A program made the translations under genes and the position numbers. This document shows, in pieces, positions 1 to 8,091 of a DNA stretch of 64,000 bases; position 1 is the first letter of the stretch, and each line of letters opens with the position of its first letter. The notes beneath the pieces were generated by a model. It saw only the letters and a program-made list of their open reading frames with translations. It made no database searches and was not told the DNA's origin. The DNA comes from Bacteroidales bacterium (GTDB lineage Bacteria; Bacteroidota; Bacteroidia; Bacteroidales; Bacteroidaceae), in NCBI GenBank assembly GCA_015060905.1, contig SUXQ01000007.1:22482-86481 (forward strand), read 5' to 3'.

Positions 1-204
1 AAAAAATATTGAAGCAAGCTTCATATTTCTCGCTCGTTTGTTGCTATCTTTAAATAAAATAGACTGCACTCGCTGTAAAAAATATTGAAGCAAGCTTCAT
101 ATTTCTCGCTCGTTTGTTGCTATCTTTAAATAAAATAGACTGCACTCGCTGTAAAAAATATTGAAGCAAGCTTCATATTTCTCGCTCGTTTGTTGCTATC
201 TTTG
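1..204 (+). repeat. 76-bp tandem promoter repeat (class I cassette array)
   Basis: Two full copies and a partial third of a 76-bp unit start at 1, 77 and 153; the array probably continues upstream of the window. Each unit holds a small palindrome (GAAGC-AA-GCTTC, third copy 163-174), then CTCGTTTG, then a TATCTTT box. The first two boxes end in A (45-52, 121-128) and the third is a perfect TATCTTTG at 197-204, next to the gene. The same unit type recurs at 34015-34388. Seen directly in the sequence; a promoter function is inferred from the Bacteroidota -7 consensus TAnnTTTG. Confidence 0.9.
197..204 (+). promoter_or_regulatory. -7 box TATCTTTG for the guanylyltransferase gene
   Basis: Perfect match to the Bacteroidota sigma-ABfr -7 element, 26 bp before the ATG at 230. 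It is the last of three tandem copies and the only one with the consensus terminal G. Confidence 0.7.
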
Positions 205-229
205 TATCAAGATTGTAAAGAAAAAAGAA

Positions 230-1294
230 ATGAACAATTCCAACCATCTGATAATTATGGCAGGAGGAGTGGGTAACCGCTTCTGGCCTGTCAGCACCCG
301 CGAAAAGCCGAAACAGTTTATAGACGTCCTCGGCTGCGGAAAATCGTTGTTGCAACTCACCGTTGAACATTTTAAAGGAATATGTCCGCTGGAAAATACG
401 TGGATAGTAACATCCGAGGAGTATGCACCGCTTGTTCGGGAACAGTTGCCACAAATTTCCGAAGGAAACATACTTAAAGAGCCTTGCCGACGAAACACCG
501 CCGCCTGCATAGCTTACGCAGCGTGGAGAATAAAAAAGATTGACCCCAGAGCCAATATGATTGTCACGCCCAGCGACCATCTTGTAACAGATGTAATAGA
601 GTTTCAACGTGTTATAACATCATCGCTGAAGTTTGTATCAAATTCGGATGCAATTCTTACGATAGGCATAAAACCCACACGTCCCGAGACAGGATTCGGA
701 TACATAGAGGCTGCATTGGGAAATTCCTCACTGTCGAACAAAGAGATTTTCCGCGTGGACTCTTTCAAAGAGAAGCCCGACCTTGACACGGCAACAACGT
801 ACATAAGCAAAAAGAATTTTTACTGGAATTCGGGAGTATTCATTTGGAACGTACAGACAGTGGTAAACGCTTTCCGCATATATCAACCACAAATTGCACA
901 GATTTTTGAGTCGTTGCTACCATACTACGGCACCGAGGAAGAAACTACCCTGCTCGCCGAAAATTATCCATACTGTCGCAATATTTCGGTAGACTACGCA
1001 ATATTGGAACACGCCGACGAGGTATTTGTCTTTCCTGCCGAATTTGGTTGGAGCGACCTTGGCACATGGACGTCGCTGCACTCGCACTTGTCGCAGGACC
1101 TAAACGGCAACGTACTTATAGGAGAGGATATTTCCATACACGATGTTCACAACTGTATAGTTCATACAGAAAATTGTAAAAAAGTGGTGATAATAGGAAT
1201 CAACGACTGCGTTGTTTCGGAGCAAGATGGCAATCTGCTGGTGTGCAAACTAAACGAAGAGGAAAGAATAAAAGAATTGACAAAAAAGAAATAA
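230..1294 (+). CDS. Mannose-1-phosphate guanylyltransferase
   Basis: Makes GDP-mannose from mannose 1-phosphate and GTP in the cytoplasm, feeding mannose, fucose and related sugars into surface glycans. The 354-residue protein opens with the nucleotidyltransferase signature AGGVGNRFWP near residues 11-20, followed by KPKQF. Later come SDHLVTD, FGYIE, FKEKPD, NSGVFIW and FGWSDLGTW, all typical of GMP-type enzymes. It ends after the nucleotidyltransferase and left-handed helix part, so it lacks the phosphomannose isomerase domain of long ManC/AlgA proteins. An in-frame ATG at 161 lies inside the repeat and upstream of the -7 box at 197-204, so the start at 230 is preferred. A strong hairpin terminator follows at once, so it is probably monocistronic. 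Confidence 0.93.
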   Translation: MNNSNHLIIMAGGVGNRFWPVSTREKPKQFIDVLGCGKSLLQLTVEHFKGICPLENTWIVTSEEYAPLVREQLPQISEGNILKEPCRRNTAACIAYAAWRIKKIDPRANMIVTPSDHLVTDVIEFQRVITSSLKFVSNSDAILTIGIKPTRPETGFGYIEAALGNSSLSNKEIFRVDSFKEKPDLDTATTYISKKNFYWNSGVFIWNVQTVVNAFRIYQPQIAQIFESLLPYYGTEEETTLLAENYPYCRNISVDYAILEHADEVFVFPAEFGWSDLGTWTSLHSHLSQDLNGNVLIGEDISIHDVHNCIVHTENCKKVVIIGINDCVVSEQDGNLLVCKLNEEERIKELTKKK

Positions 1295-1327
1295 AAAAAC
1301 TCCTTGCATCGAGCAAGGAGTTTTTTG
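1293..1327 (+). terminator. Rho-independent terminator after the guanylyltransferase
   Basis: Stem ACTCCTTGC (1299-1307) pairs with GCAAGGAGT (1313-1321) around a 5-nt loop and is followed by a T run. A-run upstream and T-run downstream make it potentially bidirectional. Confidence 0.9.
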
Positions 1328-1425
1328 TTTGCCGAAAATAACATTTCGACAGAAAAGATAACCACAATGAAAAAACAATTTATGTCTAATTAAAAAGCTG
1401 TTTAAATTTCTTTCTAAAAAGTATT

Positions 1426-1827
1426 CTAATTCGCCAAAAGTGAGATAAGCCCAACCACGCCTACTGCTACGGCCGCAGCACCGGCAACCTCGCTACAATG
1501 ACCATGATGATGTACTACGGGAGGGGGAGGAGGAGCGCAATTCACATGATGCACCACAGGGGCGGGCTTGTGATGATGTACTACTACTTGAGGTGCAGGT
1601 TTATGATGATGCACTACCACAGGAGCGGGCTTGTGATGATGAACTACAACTTGTTTCTTTGGTGCCGGACTATGATGTTTAACAACGTTTTTATCTTTTT
1701 TCACTCTGTTGTAATCCACACTTACTCTATTCTCTCTTTTAACTTCACGTCTGTCGTTCTTTGCAAAAATCTGCGCAGGCATAAGCATTCCGCTTATAAG
1801 AACTGCAATAATCATCAACTTTTTCAT
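1426..1827 (-). CDS. Secreted His-rich tandem-repeat protein
   Basis: A 133-residue protein with a clear signal peptide (cleavage expected after residue 22, ...QIFA). A basic stretch follows, then four or five repeats of the form VVHHHKPAP, a proline run (CAPPPPP) and HHHGHC. About 17 residues are His, mostly in clusters of three. The C-terminal 20 residues are Ala/Val/Gly-rich and hydrophobic and could be membrane-embedded. His clusters of this kind bind divalent metals (Zn, Ni, Cu, Co) in other proteins, so periplasmic metal binding or buffering is the obvious inference, but no family was recognised. It has its own promoter at 1885-1892. The repeats are nearly identical at the DNA level, so copy number may vary between strains. 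Confidence 0.8.
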   Translation of the reverse strand: MKKLMIIAVLISGMLMPAQIFAKNDRREVKRENRVSVDYNRVKKDKNVVKHHSPAPKKQVVVHHHKPAPVVVHHHKPAPQVVVHHHKPAPVVHHVNCAPPPPPVVHHHGHCSEVAGAAAVAVGVVGLISLLAN

Positions 1828-1884
1828 AATACCAATTTTTAAAATTGTTAGTAAATAAGATGTCTTTCATCTTCTTGTCTGCTG

Positions 1885-1892
1885 CAAATTTA
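1885..1892 (-). promoter_or_regulatory. -7 box TAAATTTG for the His-rich protein gene
   Basis: CAAATTTA on the plus strand reads TAAATTTG on the minus strand, about 58 bp before the start codon at 1827. Confidence 0.55.
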
Positions 1893-1896
1893 TAGT

Positions 1897-1948
1897 GGGA
1901 AAAATCCCCTTGCAACGGTAATTTCCTAATTGCAAGGGGATTTTCCCT
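1897..1948 (-). terminator. Long hairpin between rhodanese and His-rich genes
   Basis: An 18-bp near-perfect inverted repeat (GGGAAAA-TCCCCTTGCAA with one extra A in the left arm; arms 1897-1915 and 1930-1947). It follows the rhodanese stop and lies just upstream of the next promoter, fitting termination of the rhodanese transcript. Confidence 0.65.
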
Positions 1949-2046
1949 AAAGTGATTATGTAATTTATTATAAGCACTGATTATCAATGTGATAGCCTAT
2001 AATAGCAAAGAATTTATTTTATTATGTTCGCACTTTATATAAAGAC

Positions 2047-2445
2047 TTATTTTCCAAAAACTTCTTTCCAAGCATTATAGCCTCCCTGCATATCCCGCAC
2101 TTTGAATCCCTTCTCTGTAAGAATATTTGCAGCCTTGCGACTGCGTCGTCCGCTACGACAATATATGTAAATAGTCTTTTCCTTGTCGAGCAGTTCCACC
2201 CCACGAGCAAAAGCTATACTGTCGGTAACATCGAGAAGCGCAGCACTCGGCAAATGGCCGGCTGCATATTCGTCGGCACGTCGTACATCGAGCAGATAAG
2301 CATTGCTGTCACTCTGCAACATTTTCATATACTCGGCAGGAGCAAGAATCTCACCGACACTGCCGGAATTTACAGCCGAGCCACAACCTGCAACGGTCGT
2401 CACGCCCAAAGCCAATGTCAATATTTTCTTGAAAAACTTTTTCAT
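2047..2445 (-). CDS. Rhodanese-like domain lipoprotein
   Basis: A 132-residue protein with a type II signal peptide whose lipobox VAGC puts the lipidated Cys at residue 21. One rhodanese domain follows (about residues 34-131). The active-site loop CRSGRR has its Cys at residue 96, and the conserved DVRRADEYAAGHLP motif comes before it. Rhodanese domains carry a persulfide on this Cys in sulfur transfer or redox chemistry. This one is anchored in the cell envelope, so its partner is unknown. It is a single-gene unit with its own promoter (2478-2485) and terminator. Confidence 0.9.
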   Translation of the reverse strand: MKKFFKKILTLALGVTTVAGCGSAVNSGSVGEILAPAEYMKMLQSDSNAYLLDVRRADEYAAGHLPSAALLDVTDSIAFARGVELLDKEKTIYIYCRSGRRSRKAANILTEKGFKVRDMQGGYNAWKEVFGK

Positions 2446-2477
2446 ATATACATATTATTAATAAAGAAGTATCTTTG

Positions 2478-2485
2478 CAAAGATA
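2478..2485 (-). promoter_or_regulatory. -7 box TATCTTTG for the rhodanese gene
   Basis: CAAAGATA on plus, 33 bp before the start codon. A plus-strand TATCTTTG at 2470-2477 abuts it, so the pair forms a palindrome that could fire both ways. Confidence 0.65.
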
Positions 2486-2518
2486 ATATATACATAGGAA
2501 ATTACACAATAGAAATAA

Positions 2519-2550
2519 AAAATCGCCTTCTGCTCTGAAGGCGATTTTTA
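2519..2550 (-). terminator. Terminator of the small unknown gene
   Basis: Stem AAATCGCCTTC / GAAGGCGATTT (2520-2530 and 2537-2547) with a run of T on the minus strand just after it. Confidence 0.85.
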
Positions 2551-2563
2551 AAGAACCGGAATT

Positions 2564-2872
2564 CTATTTTTTGTCGGGAAGACCAAAAACGCTCCACACC
2601 TCGGGAGAAAAATTCTGCTTTATGGGAGTTTTAAACTCGGTGTAAAGGGCTTTAAGAACATCCAATTTTCGGTGAGCATCCTCACGCAAAACTTTCAGCT
2701 CCGACTCGACGGCAGCCTGTTTTTCCCCTGCCTCTTCGAGCAGCTCACACGCCTTTGACAATGCATCAACGTCGATTGAGACACCCTTTCCTTGTAAAAT
2801 ATTTTTCTGTTTTTCTACACATGCTATAAGCATTTTAGCCTTCTCGATAGGGTCGGAATAAATTTTATTCAT
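2564..2872 (-). CDS. Small cytoplasmic protein of unknown function
   Basis: About 102 residues, starting MNKIYSDPIEKAK. The middle is predicted helical and heptad-like (SKACELLEEAGEKQAAVESELKVL split over residues 40-70) and the end is FSPEVWSVFGLPDKK. No signal peptide and no recognised family. A longer reading from 2896 is possible, but that ATG lies almost on the -7 box at 2898-2905, so the internal Met is the better start. It has its own promoter and terminator, supporting a real gene. Confidence 0.65.
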   Translation of the reverse strand: MNKIYSDPIEKAKMLIACVEKQKNILQGKGVSIDVDALSKACELLEEAGEKQAAVESELKVLREDAHRKLDVLKALYTEFKTPIKQNFSPEVWSVFGLPDKK

Positions 2873-2897
2873 AATATTTATTATTTTTAAGTTCATA

Positions 2898-2905
2898 CAA
2901 ATTTA
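2898..2905 (-). promoter_or_regulatory. -7 box TAAATTTG for the small unknown gene
   Basis: CAAATTTA on plus, 25 bp upstream of the preferred ATG at 2872. This box decides the start choice for that gene. Confidence 0.55.
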
Positions 2906-3128
2906 TGAAAATAAAAATTCAGCAACAAACAGATACGATAGTACACACAACAGGCATATAGAGCATTTAAATTATTAAGAATCAACAATAAATGCCCATA
3001 TGTTAATTCTTGTTAATTTATTATTTTTTTATACATGAAGAACAGATACACCCTATTGCAAAATACTTATTAAAGCCAAGATATAATTAATTTATGCAAA
3101 GATTTTCTGCCATCCGCAAAAAATGAGT

Positions 3129-3136
3129 ATCTTCGC
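3129..3136 (+). promoter_or_regulatory. -7 box TATCTTCG for fabG
   Basis: One mismatch to TAnnTTTG, 45 bp before the fabG ATG in an otherwise AT-rich 285-bp gap. Confidence 0.5.
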
Positions 3137-3181
3137 ATCAGTAAAAGAACACACTCTTAACAACAAGCAAAATAATACATC

Positions 3182-3928
3182 ATGAGATTACTTGAAGGAA
3201 AAGTTGCCCTTATCACCGGCGGAACACGCGGCATTGGCAAAGCTATTGCATTAAAATACGCAAGTGAAGGCGCGAACATTGCATTTACATACGTCAGCAA
3301 CAGCGCAGCAGCCGAAGAAACTATCGCCGAAATTAGCGCAATGGGAGTCACCTGTAAAGCATATATATCAAACGCAGCCGAATATGCTGCTGCCGACGAG
3401 GTTGTAAAAAGCATCATGGCCGACTTTGGACGCATAGATATTCTTGTGAACAACGCAGGAATAACAAAGGACGGACTAATACTGCGCATGAGCGAAGAGC
3501 AGTGGGACGCTGTTATTTCAGTCAATCTTAAGTCAGCATTCAACTTTACCCGTCTCGTTGCCCCCATCATGGCCAAGCAACGTTCGGGCAGCATCATAAA
3601 CATGACCTCTGTGGTGGGCGTCAGCGGTAACGCCGGACAGTGCAACTACTCGGCATCAAAAGCCGGACTTATAGGCCTTGCAAAATCCATTGCAAAGGAA
3701 TTAGGCCCGCGCGGAATACGCGCCAACTGCATAGCTCCGGGATTCATTGACACGGACATGACCTCCAAACTCCCCGAGAATCTGCGCGAGCAATGGTGCG
3801 CAGCAATTCCCTTGCGTCGCGCCGGCAGTGGCGAGGATGTTGCAGGCGTTGCACTATTCCTCGCATCGGACCTTTCGGCATATGTTACCGGACAGGTTAT
3901 CAACTGTTGCGGAGGAATGAACTGCTAA
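3182..3928 (+). CDS. fabG: 3-oxoacyl-[acyl-carrier-protein] reductase
   Basis: Short-chain dehydrogenase of 248 residues that reduces 3-oxoacyl-ACP with NADPH in the first reductive step of fatty acid elongation. The nucleotide-binding motif TGGTRGIG is at residues 12-19 and NNAG at 90-93. The catalytic triad is Ser143, Tyr156 and Lys160 (YSASK), and the C-terminus has the usual PGFIDTDMT segment. Length and motifs fit FabG well. Other SDRs look similar, so the substrate rests on family resemblance. It stands alone between its own promoter and a hairpin, not in a fab cluster. Confidence 0.88.
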   Translation: MRLLEGKVALITGGTRGIGKAIALKYASEGANIAFTYVSNSAAAEETIAEISAMGVTCKAYISNAAEYAAADEVVKSIMADFGRIDILVNNAGITKDGLILRMSEEQWDAVISVNLKSAFNFTRLVAPIMAKQRSGSIINMTSVVGVSGNAGQCNYSASKAGLIGLAKSIAKELGPRGIRANCIAPGFIDTDMTSKLPENLREQWCAAIPLRRAGSGEDVAGVALFLASDLSAYVTGQVINCCGGMNC

Positions 3929-3948
3929 ATTAAATAAAAAGAATAAAA

Positions 3949-3980
3949 AGGCTGTGCAAAAAACATTTTCGCACAGCCTT
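3949..3980 (+). terminator. Terminator after fabG
   Basis: Perfect stem AAGGCTGTGC (3949-3958) / GCACAGCCTT (3971-3980). Only a weak T run follows, so this is a hairpin with likely rather than certain terminator function. Confidence 0.75.
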
Positions 3981-4000
3981 ATACTTTAAAAAACATAATT

Positions 4001-5020
4001 ATGAAAAAAACAGCTATAATATTAATTGCAATTCTTGCACTATTACCCGTAACCACCATCTGTGCAAAAAAGAAGAATAAAATTACCCCCGAACAAAAAG
4101 GAGTAGTAACCATCAACCGCCCCACAGCCGAGGCACATGTTGAGTTTCTTGCATCGGACGCTCTCGAAGGACGCGAGTCGGGAACAGCAGCCGGATACAT
4201 TGCCGGAGAGTATATTATTGCCGTACTTAAACAGATGGGCGCAACACCGCTTTTCAGCAATAGTTTCGCACAGCCTTTCGAGGCCTACTCGTGGGAGCGT
4301 CGCAACGCAGGCTTCACCGTAAACCCCGAAGCTATCGAAAAGATGAAACAGCAAACGCACCGCGTGGCAAAAATGCGTAACATTCTTGCTAAAATAGAGG
4401 GTAAAAACCCCGATGAGATTGTGGTAGTGGGCGCACACTACGATCATTTGGGCACCGACCCTATGCTTGTGGGCGACAAAATATTCAATGGTGCCGACGA
4501 CAATGCCTCGGGCGTGCAGGCAGTGTTGCAGATTCTGCGCGCCTTTCTTGCCACCGGCGAACAGCCCGAACGCACGGTTATCTTTGCCCTGTGGGACGGC
4601 GAGGAGCGTGGTCTCTTAGGCTCGTCATATTTTGTAAACAACTTTCCGTATGTGAAAAAGATAAAAGGTTACATGAATTTTGACATGATAGGCCGCAACA
4701 ATATGGAGCATCGTCCCAAACACTTTAACCTTTTATACATGCAAAAAGATTCACTCTTTGCCGATTGGTTGAGGAGCGATATTAAGAACCACAATCTTGA
4801 CCTTGACCCCAACTTCGTAACATCCGAGAACTTCAACAACGGAAGCGACCAAGTGCCATTCTTCAAAGCCGGAGCAAAAATAGTGTGGTACCAAACAGGA
4901 GCACAGCCCGACTTTCACATGCCCACCGACGAGTGCGACCGCATAAATTGGGACAAAATGGTGGAAATTACAAAGGCTGCGTTTCTGTGCCTGTGGAAAA
5001 TGGCAAACTTACCTTTTTAA
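4001..5020 (+). CDS. Secreted M28-family zinc aminopeptidase
   Basis: A 339-residue protein with an N-terminal signal peptide (about residues 1-22). The M28 metal ligands are all visible: His146 in GAHYDHLG, Asp166 in NGADDNASG, Glu201-Glu202 in DGEERGLLGS (catalytic and ligand pair), Asp228 in NFDMIGR and a late His in DFHMPTDE. M28 enzymes of this shape remove N-terminal residues from peptides using two zinc ions. The next gene, 27 bp downstream, encodes an amino acid permease, so the pair may link periplasmic peptide trimming with amino acid uptake (inference from spacing). Confidence 0.92.
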   Translation: MKKTAIILIAILALLPVTTICAKKKNKITPEQKGVVTINRPTAEAHVEFLASDALEGRESGTAAGYIAGEYIIAVLKQMGATPLFSNSFAQPFEAYSWERRNAGFTVNPEAIEKMKQQTHRVAKMRNILAKIEGKNPDEIVVVGAHYDHLGTDPMLVGDKIFNGADDNASGVQAVLQILRAFLATGEQPERTVIFALWDGEERGLLGSSYFVNNFPYVKKIKGYMNFDMIGRNNMEHRPKHFNLLYMQKDSLFADWLRSDIKNHNLDLDPNFVTSENFNNGSDQVPFFKAGAKIVWYQTGAQPDFHMPTDECDRINWDKMVEITKAAFLCLWKMANLPF

Positions 5021-5047
5021 ATTGGAAACAACATAATTATATAATTA

Positions 5048-6703
5048 ATGGGACTATTCATTAAAAAATCCATAGAAACACTGCAGGCCGAGGCTAATGC
5101 CACCGGCAATAAAACCCTTAAACGAGTGTTAGGTCCTTGGAGCCTTGTAGCGTTGGGCGTGGGAGCAATCATCGGAGCGGGACTATTCTCAATAACCGGA
5201 ACAGTGGCAGGAGAATTTACCGGGCCGGCAATAACCATAAGTTTCGCCATCGCAGCCATCGGATGCTGTTTCGCCGGACTGTGCTACGCAGAATTTGCAT
5301 CGATGATACCCGTCGCAGGAAGCGCATACACATACTCATACGCAACGATGGGCGAGCTTGTAGCGTGGATTATAGGTTGGGACTTAGTGCTTGAATACAC
5401 CGTTGCCGCAATCACCGTCAGCATCAGTTGGAGCAGATATTTGGTAGTATTCCTGCAAAGCATAGGCATAGAATTACCGCACGCACTTACAGCCTGCCCC
5501 TGGGACGGAGGTATAATAAACATCCCTGCAATACTTATTGTGGTGATGATAAGCATCATACTGATGCGCGGCACCGAGGAGAGTTCTTTCTTTAACGGCT
5601 TTATAGTGTTCCTGAAGATAGGCGTCATACTTATTTTTGTAATCTTAGGCTGGAAATTTATCAACAGCGACAACCTTGTACCCTACATTCCCGAGAATAG
5701 CGGAGTATTGGGCGAATATGGATTTTCGGGTATTCTGCGCGGAGCGGGAATTGTATTTTTTGCCTTTTTGGGCTTCGACGCGGTAAGCACCGCTGCACAA
5801 GAGACTAAAAATCCCAAACGCAACATGCCCATAGGTATTCTTGTCTCCCTGCTTGTATGTACCATACTTTACATACTTTTTGCCCACGTAATGACAGGAG
5901 TTGCGCACTACACTGAGTTTCAGGGACAGGTGGGAATTGCGCCCGTTGCCGTAGCTATAGAAAATATGGGTACGCCCGATGCTGCCGGAGTTATTCAACC
6001 TGCCTTCCCGTGGCTGAACAAAGCTATTATTCTGGCAATACTCTTCGGCTACTGTTCTGTAATAATGGTTACGCTGTTGGGGCAGAGTCGCGTATTCTTG
6101 AGCATGAGTCACGATGGATTGTTGCCGCCTTTCTTCTCGCGCATACACGAAAAATATCGCACCCCCCTGCACAGCAACCTATTGTTCATGATAATTGTCG
6201 GTACCCTCGCAGGCTTTGTGCCCGCGCGAGTAGCCGGCGAAATGACAAGCATAGGCACACTTTTTGCCTTTACGCTTGTGTGTGCCGGAGTGCTTGTGCT
6301 GCGCAAGAGAATGCCCGCTAACAGCGACGGATTCCGCTGCCCGTTTGTACCAACAATACCTATTTTAGGAATACTCACGTGCATGACAATGATGTGTTTC
6401 CTACCGGCCGACACGTGGATACGTCTGGTACTGTGGATGCTCGTAGGGCTCGATATTTACGCAATGTACGGCATCAAGCACAGCAAGTTGGAGCCGGGCA
6501 AAAGAGTGCGCAGCGGAGAATCTTCGCTTAATATGCTGGGAATCGCATTGTCTGCACTATGTTTAATCACAGGCTACTGGCACCAGCAGCCTGCCGGTTG
6601 GGACGCAGAAAAAAGTATGCTTATAATTTCTGTCATTTTTGCTATCATACACTTTGTATATTATATCCTTCGCATTTGGCGCAACCAAAAGGCAAAAAAC
6701 TGA
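5048..6703 (+). CDS. APC-family amino acid permease
   Basis: A 551-residue inner-membrane transporter with about 12-14 hydrophobic segments. The first carries the APC signature GVGAIIGAGLFSITG (residues 37-51), the bend where substrate binds in this superfamily. Overall it resembles the cationic amino acid transporter (CAT/YhdG-like) branch, including the FFAFLGFDAVSTAAQE segment and the PKRNMPIGI loop. The exact substrate cannot be read from sequence. It is probably cotranscribed with the M28 peptidase. Confidence 0.9.
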   Translation: MGLFIKKSIETLQAEANATGNKTLKRVLGPWSLVALGVGAIIGAGLFSITGTVAGEFTGPAITISFAIAAIGCCFAGLCYAEFASMIPVAGSAYTYSYATMGELVAWIIGWDLVLEYTVAAITVSISWSRYLVVFLQSIGIELPHALTACPWDGGIINIPAILIVVMISIILMRGTEESSFFNGFIVFLKIGVILIFVILGWKFINSDNLVPYIPENSGVLGEYGFSGILRGAGIVFFAFLGFDAVSTAAQETKNPKRNMPIGILVSLLVCTILYILFAHVMTGVAHYTEFQGQVGIAPVAVAIENMGTPDAAGVIQPAFPWLNKAIILAILFGYCSVIMVTLLGQSRVFLSMSHDGLLPPFFSRIHEKYRTPLHSNLLFMIIVGTLAGFVPARVAGEMTSIGTLFAFTLVCAGVLVLRKRMPANSDGFRCPFVPTIPILGILTCMTMMCFLPADTWIRLVLWMLVGLDIYAMYGIKHSKLEPGKRVRSGESSLNMLGIALSALCLITGYWHQQPAGWDAEKSMLIISVIFAIIHFVYYILRIWRNQKAKN

Positions 6704-6758
6704 ATGTAGCACAAAAGAATATTCATATAAATTTGAACAGTTTATAAGAAGTTTATTG

Positions 6759-6766
6759 TATTTTTG
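6759..6766 (+). promoter_or_regulatory. -7 box TATTTTTG for the aminotransferase
   Basis: Perfect TAnnTTTG, 29 bp before the ATG at 6796. Confidence 0.6.
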
Positions 6767-6795
6767 CGAATCAATAAAGAATAAAAAGAAAAAAT

Positions 6796-7995
6796 ATGCC
6801 CAATTTATCGGAAAGAGCAATATTAATGCCGGCGTCACCCATCAGACGTTTGGCACCCCTTGCAACAAAAGCAAAAGAGCGCGGCGTATATGTGTACCAT
6901 CTTAACATCGGTCAGCCCGACCTTGACTCGCCCGAAGTTGCACTCGAAGCAATAAAAAAATTCGACAGCAAAATACTCGAATACAGCCCCAGCGACGGCT
7001 TTCTATCGTTACGCGAAAAGCTCGTAGGCTACTACGACCAATATCAAATAAAACTCAAGCCCGAAGATATTATCGTAACATCCGGTGGTTCCGAAGCAGT
7101 ACTATTTGCCTTTATGTCGTGTCTGAACCCCGGCGACGAAATAATTGTCCCCGAGCCTGCATACGCCAACTATATGGCATTTGCAATATCAGCAGGAGCA
7201 GTTATACGCCCCATACGCTCAACCATAGAAGAATCATTCGCCCTACCCTCGATAGAAAATTTCGAGAAACTCATCAACGAGCGCACACGCGGAATACTCA
7301 TCTGCAACCCCAACAACCCCACAGGTTACCTATACACCCGCAAAGAGATGAACAGCATACGCGACCTTGTAAAAAAACACAACCTGTTCCTATTCTCGGA
7401 CGAAGTATACCGCGAATTTATATACACAGGCTCGCCTTACATTTCGGCCTGCCACCTTGAGGGCATCGAGGAGAATGTAGTACTTATAGACTCAGTATCA
7501 AAAAGATACTCGGAATGCGGAATAAGAATAGGCGCACTAATAACCAAGAACAAAGCCCTGCGCGAGGCAGTAATGAAATTCTGCCAAGCACGACTGAGCC
7601 CTCCCCTGTTGGGACAGGTCGTAGCCGAAGCCTCGATAGACGCGCCCCGCACATACGGCATAAACACATACGAAAAATACATCGAACGCCGCAACTGCCT
7701 CATCGACGAGCTTAACAAACTGCCCGGCGTATATTCACCCATCCCAATGGGAGCATTCTACACCGTAGCCCGCCTGCCCATTGACGACAGCGATAAATTT
7801 TGCGAATGGTGTCTGTCGGAATTTCAATACGAAGGCGAAACAGTAATGTTAGCCCCCGCATCAGGTTTCTACTCCGAAGCAGGATACGGACGTAACGAAG
7901 TAAGAATCGCCTACGTACTCGACAAAGCACAACTTAAACGAGCAATATTCATTTTGGGAAAAGCCCTTGAACAATATCCCAACAGAACCATCTAA
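6796..7995 (+). CDS. PLP-dependent aminotransferase (class I/II, aspartate aminotransferase-like)
   Basis: A 399-residue fold-type I aminotransferase. The PLP Lys is Lys236 in DSVSKRYSECGIRIG. Asn174 (CNPNNPTG), Asp202 and Tyr205 (SDEVYREF) are the other cofactor contacts, and NIGQPDLDSP near residue 37 is the usual N-terminal substrate loop. It moves amino groups between an amino acid and a 2-oxoacid; the amino donor is not clear from sequence. It has its own promoter and terminator. Confidence 0.9.
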   Translation: MPNLSERAILMPASPIRRLAPLATKAKERGVYVYHLNIGQPDLDSPEVALEAIKKFDSKILEYSPSDGFLSLREKLVGYYDQYQIKLKPEDIIVTSGGSEAVLFAFMSCLNPGDEIIVPEPAYANYMAFAISAGAVIRPIRSTIEESFALPSIENFEKLINERTRGILICNPNNPTGYLYTRKEMNSIRDLVKKHNLFLFSDEVYREFIYTGSPYISACHLEGIEENVVLIDSVSKRYSECGIRIGALITKNKALREAVMKFCQARLSPPLLGQVVAEASIDAPRTYGINTYEKYIERRNCLIDELNKLPGVYSPIPMGAFYTVARLPIDDSDKFCEWCLSEFQYEGETVMLAPASGFYSEAGYGRNEVRIAYVLDKAQLKRAIFILGKALEQYPNRTI

Positions 7996-8003
7996 ATAAT
8001 CAA

Positions 8004-8030
8004 GATAAGTGGAAATGATTTCCACTTATC
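8004..8030 (+). terminator. Hairpin after the aminotransferase
   Basis: Perfect 12-bp stem GATAAGTGGAAA / TTTCCACTTATC with a 3-nt loop. T-rich but no long T run follows. Confidence 0.75.
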
Positions 8031-8042
8031 ATTTATTTGTTG

Positions 8043-8050
8043 TATCTTCG
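8043..8050 (+). promoter_or_regulatory. -7 box TATCTTCG for the DUF4468 gene
   Basis: One mismatch to TAnnTTTG, 41 bp before the ATG. Confidence 0.5.
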
Positions 8051-8091
8051 CAAGACAAACAACAAAAGTTCAACAATAAAATCGAAGAAAA

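Noticed and set aside
1-204. CRISPR array
   Set aside because: The 76-bp units are contiguous repeats without variable spacers, and there are no cas genes.
161-229. N-terminal extension of the guanylyltransferase
   Set aside because: The ATG lies inside the repeat and upstream of the -7 box at 197-204; homology starts at 230.
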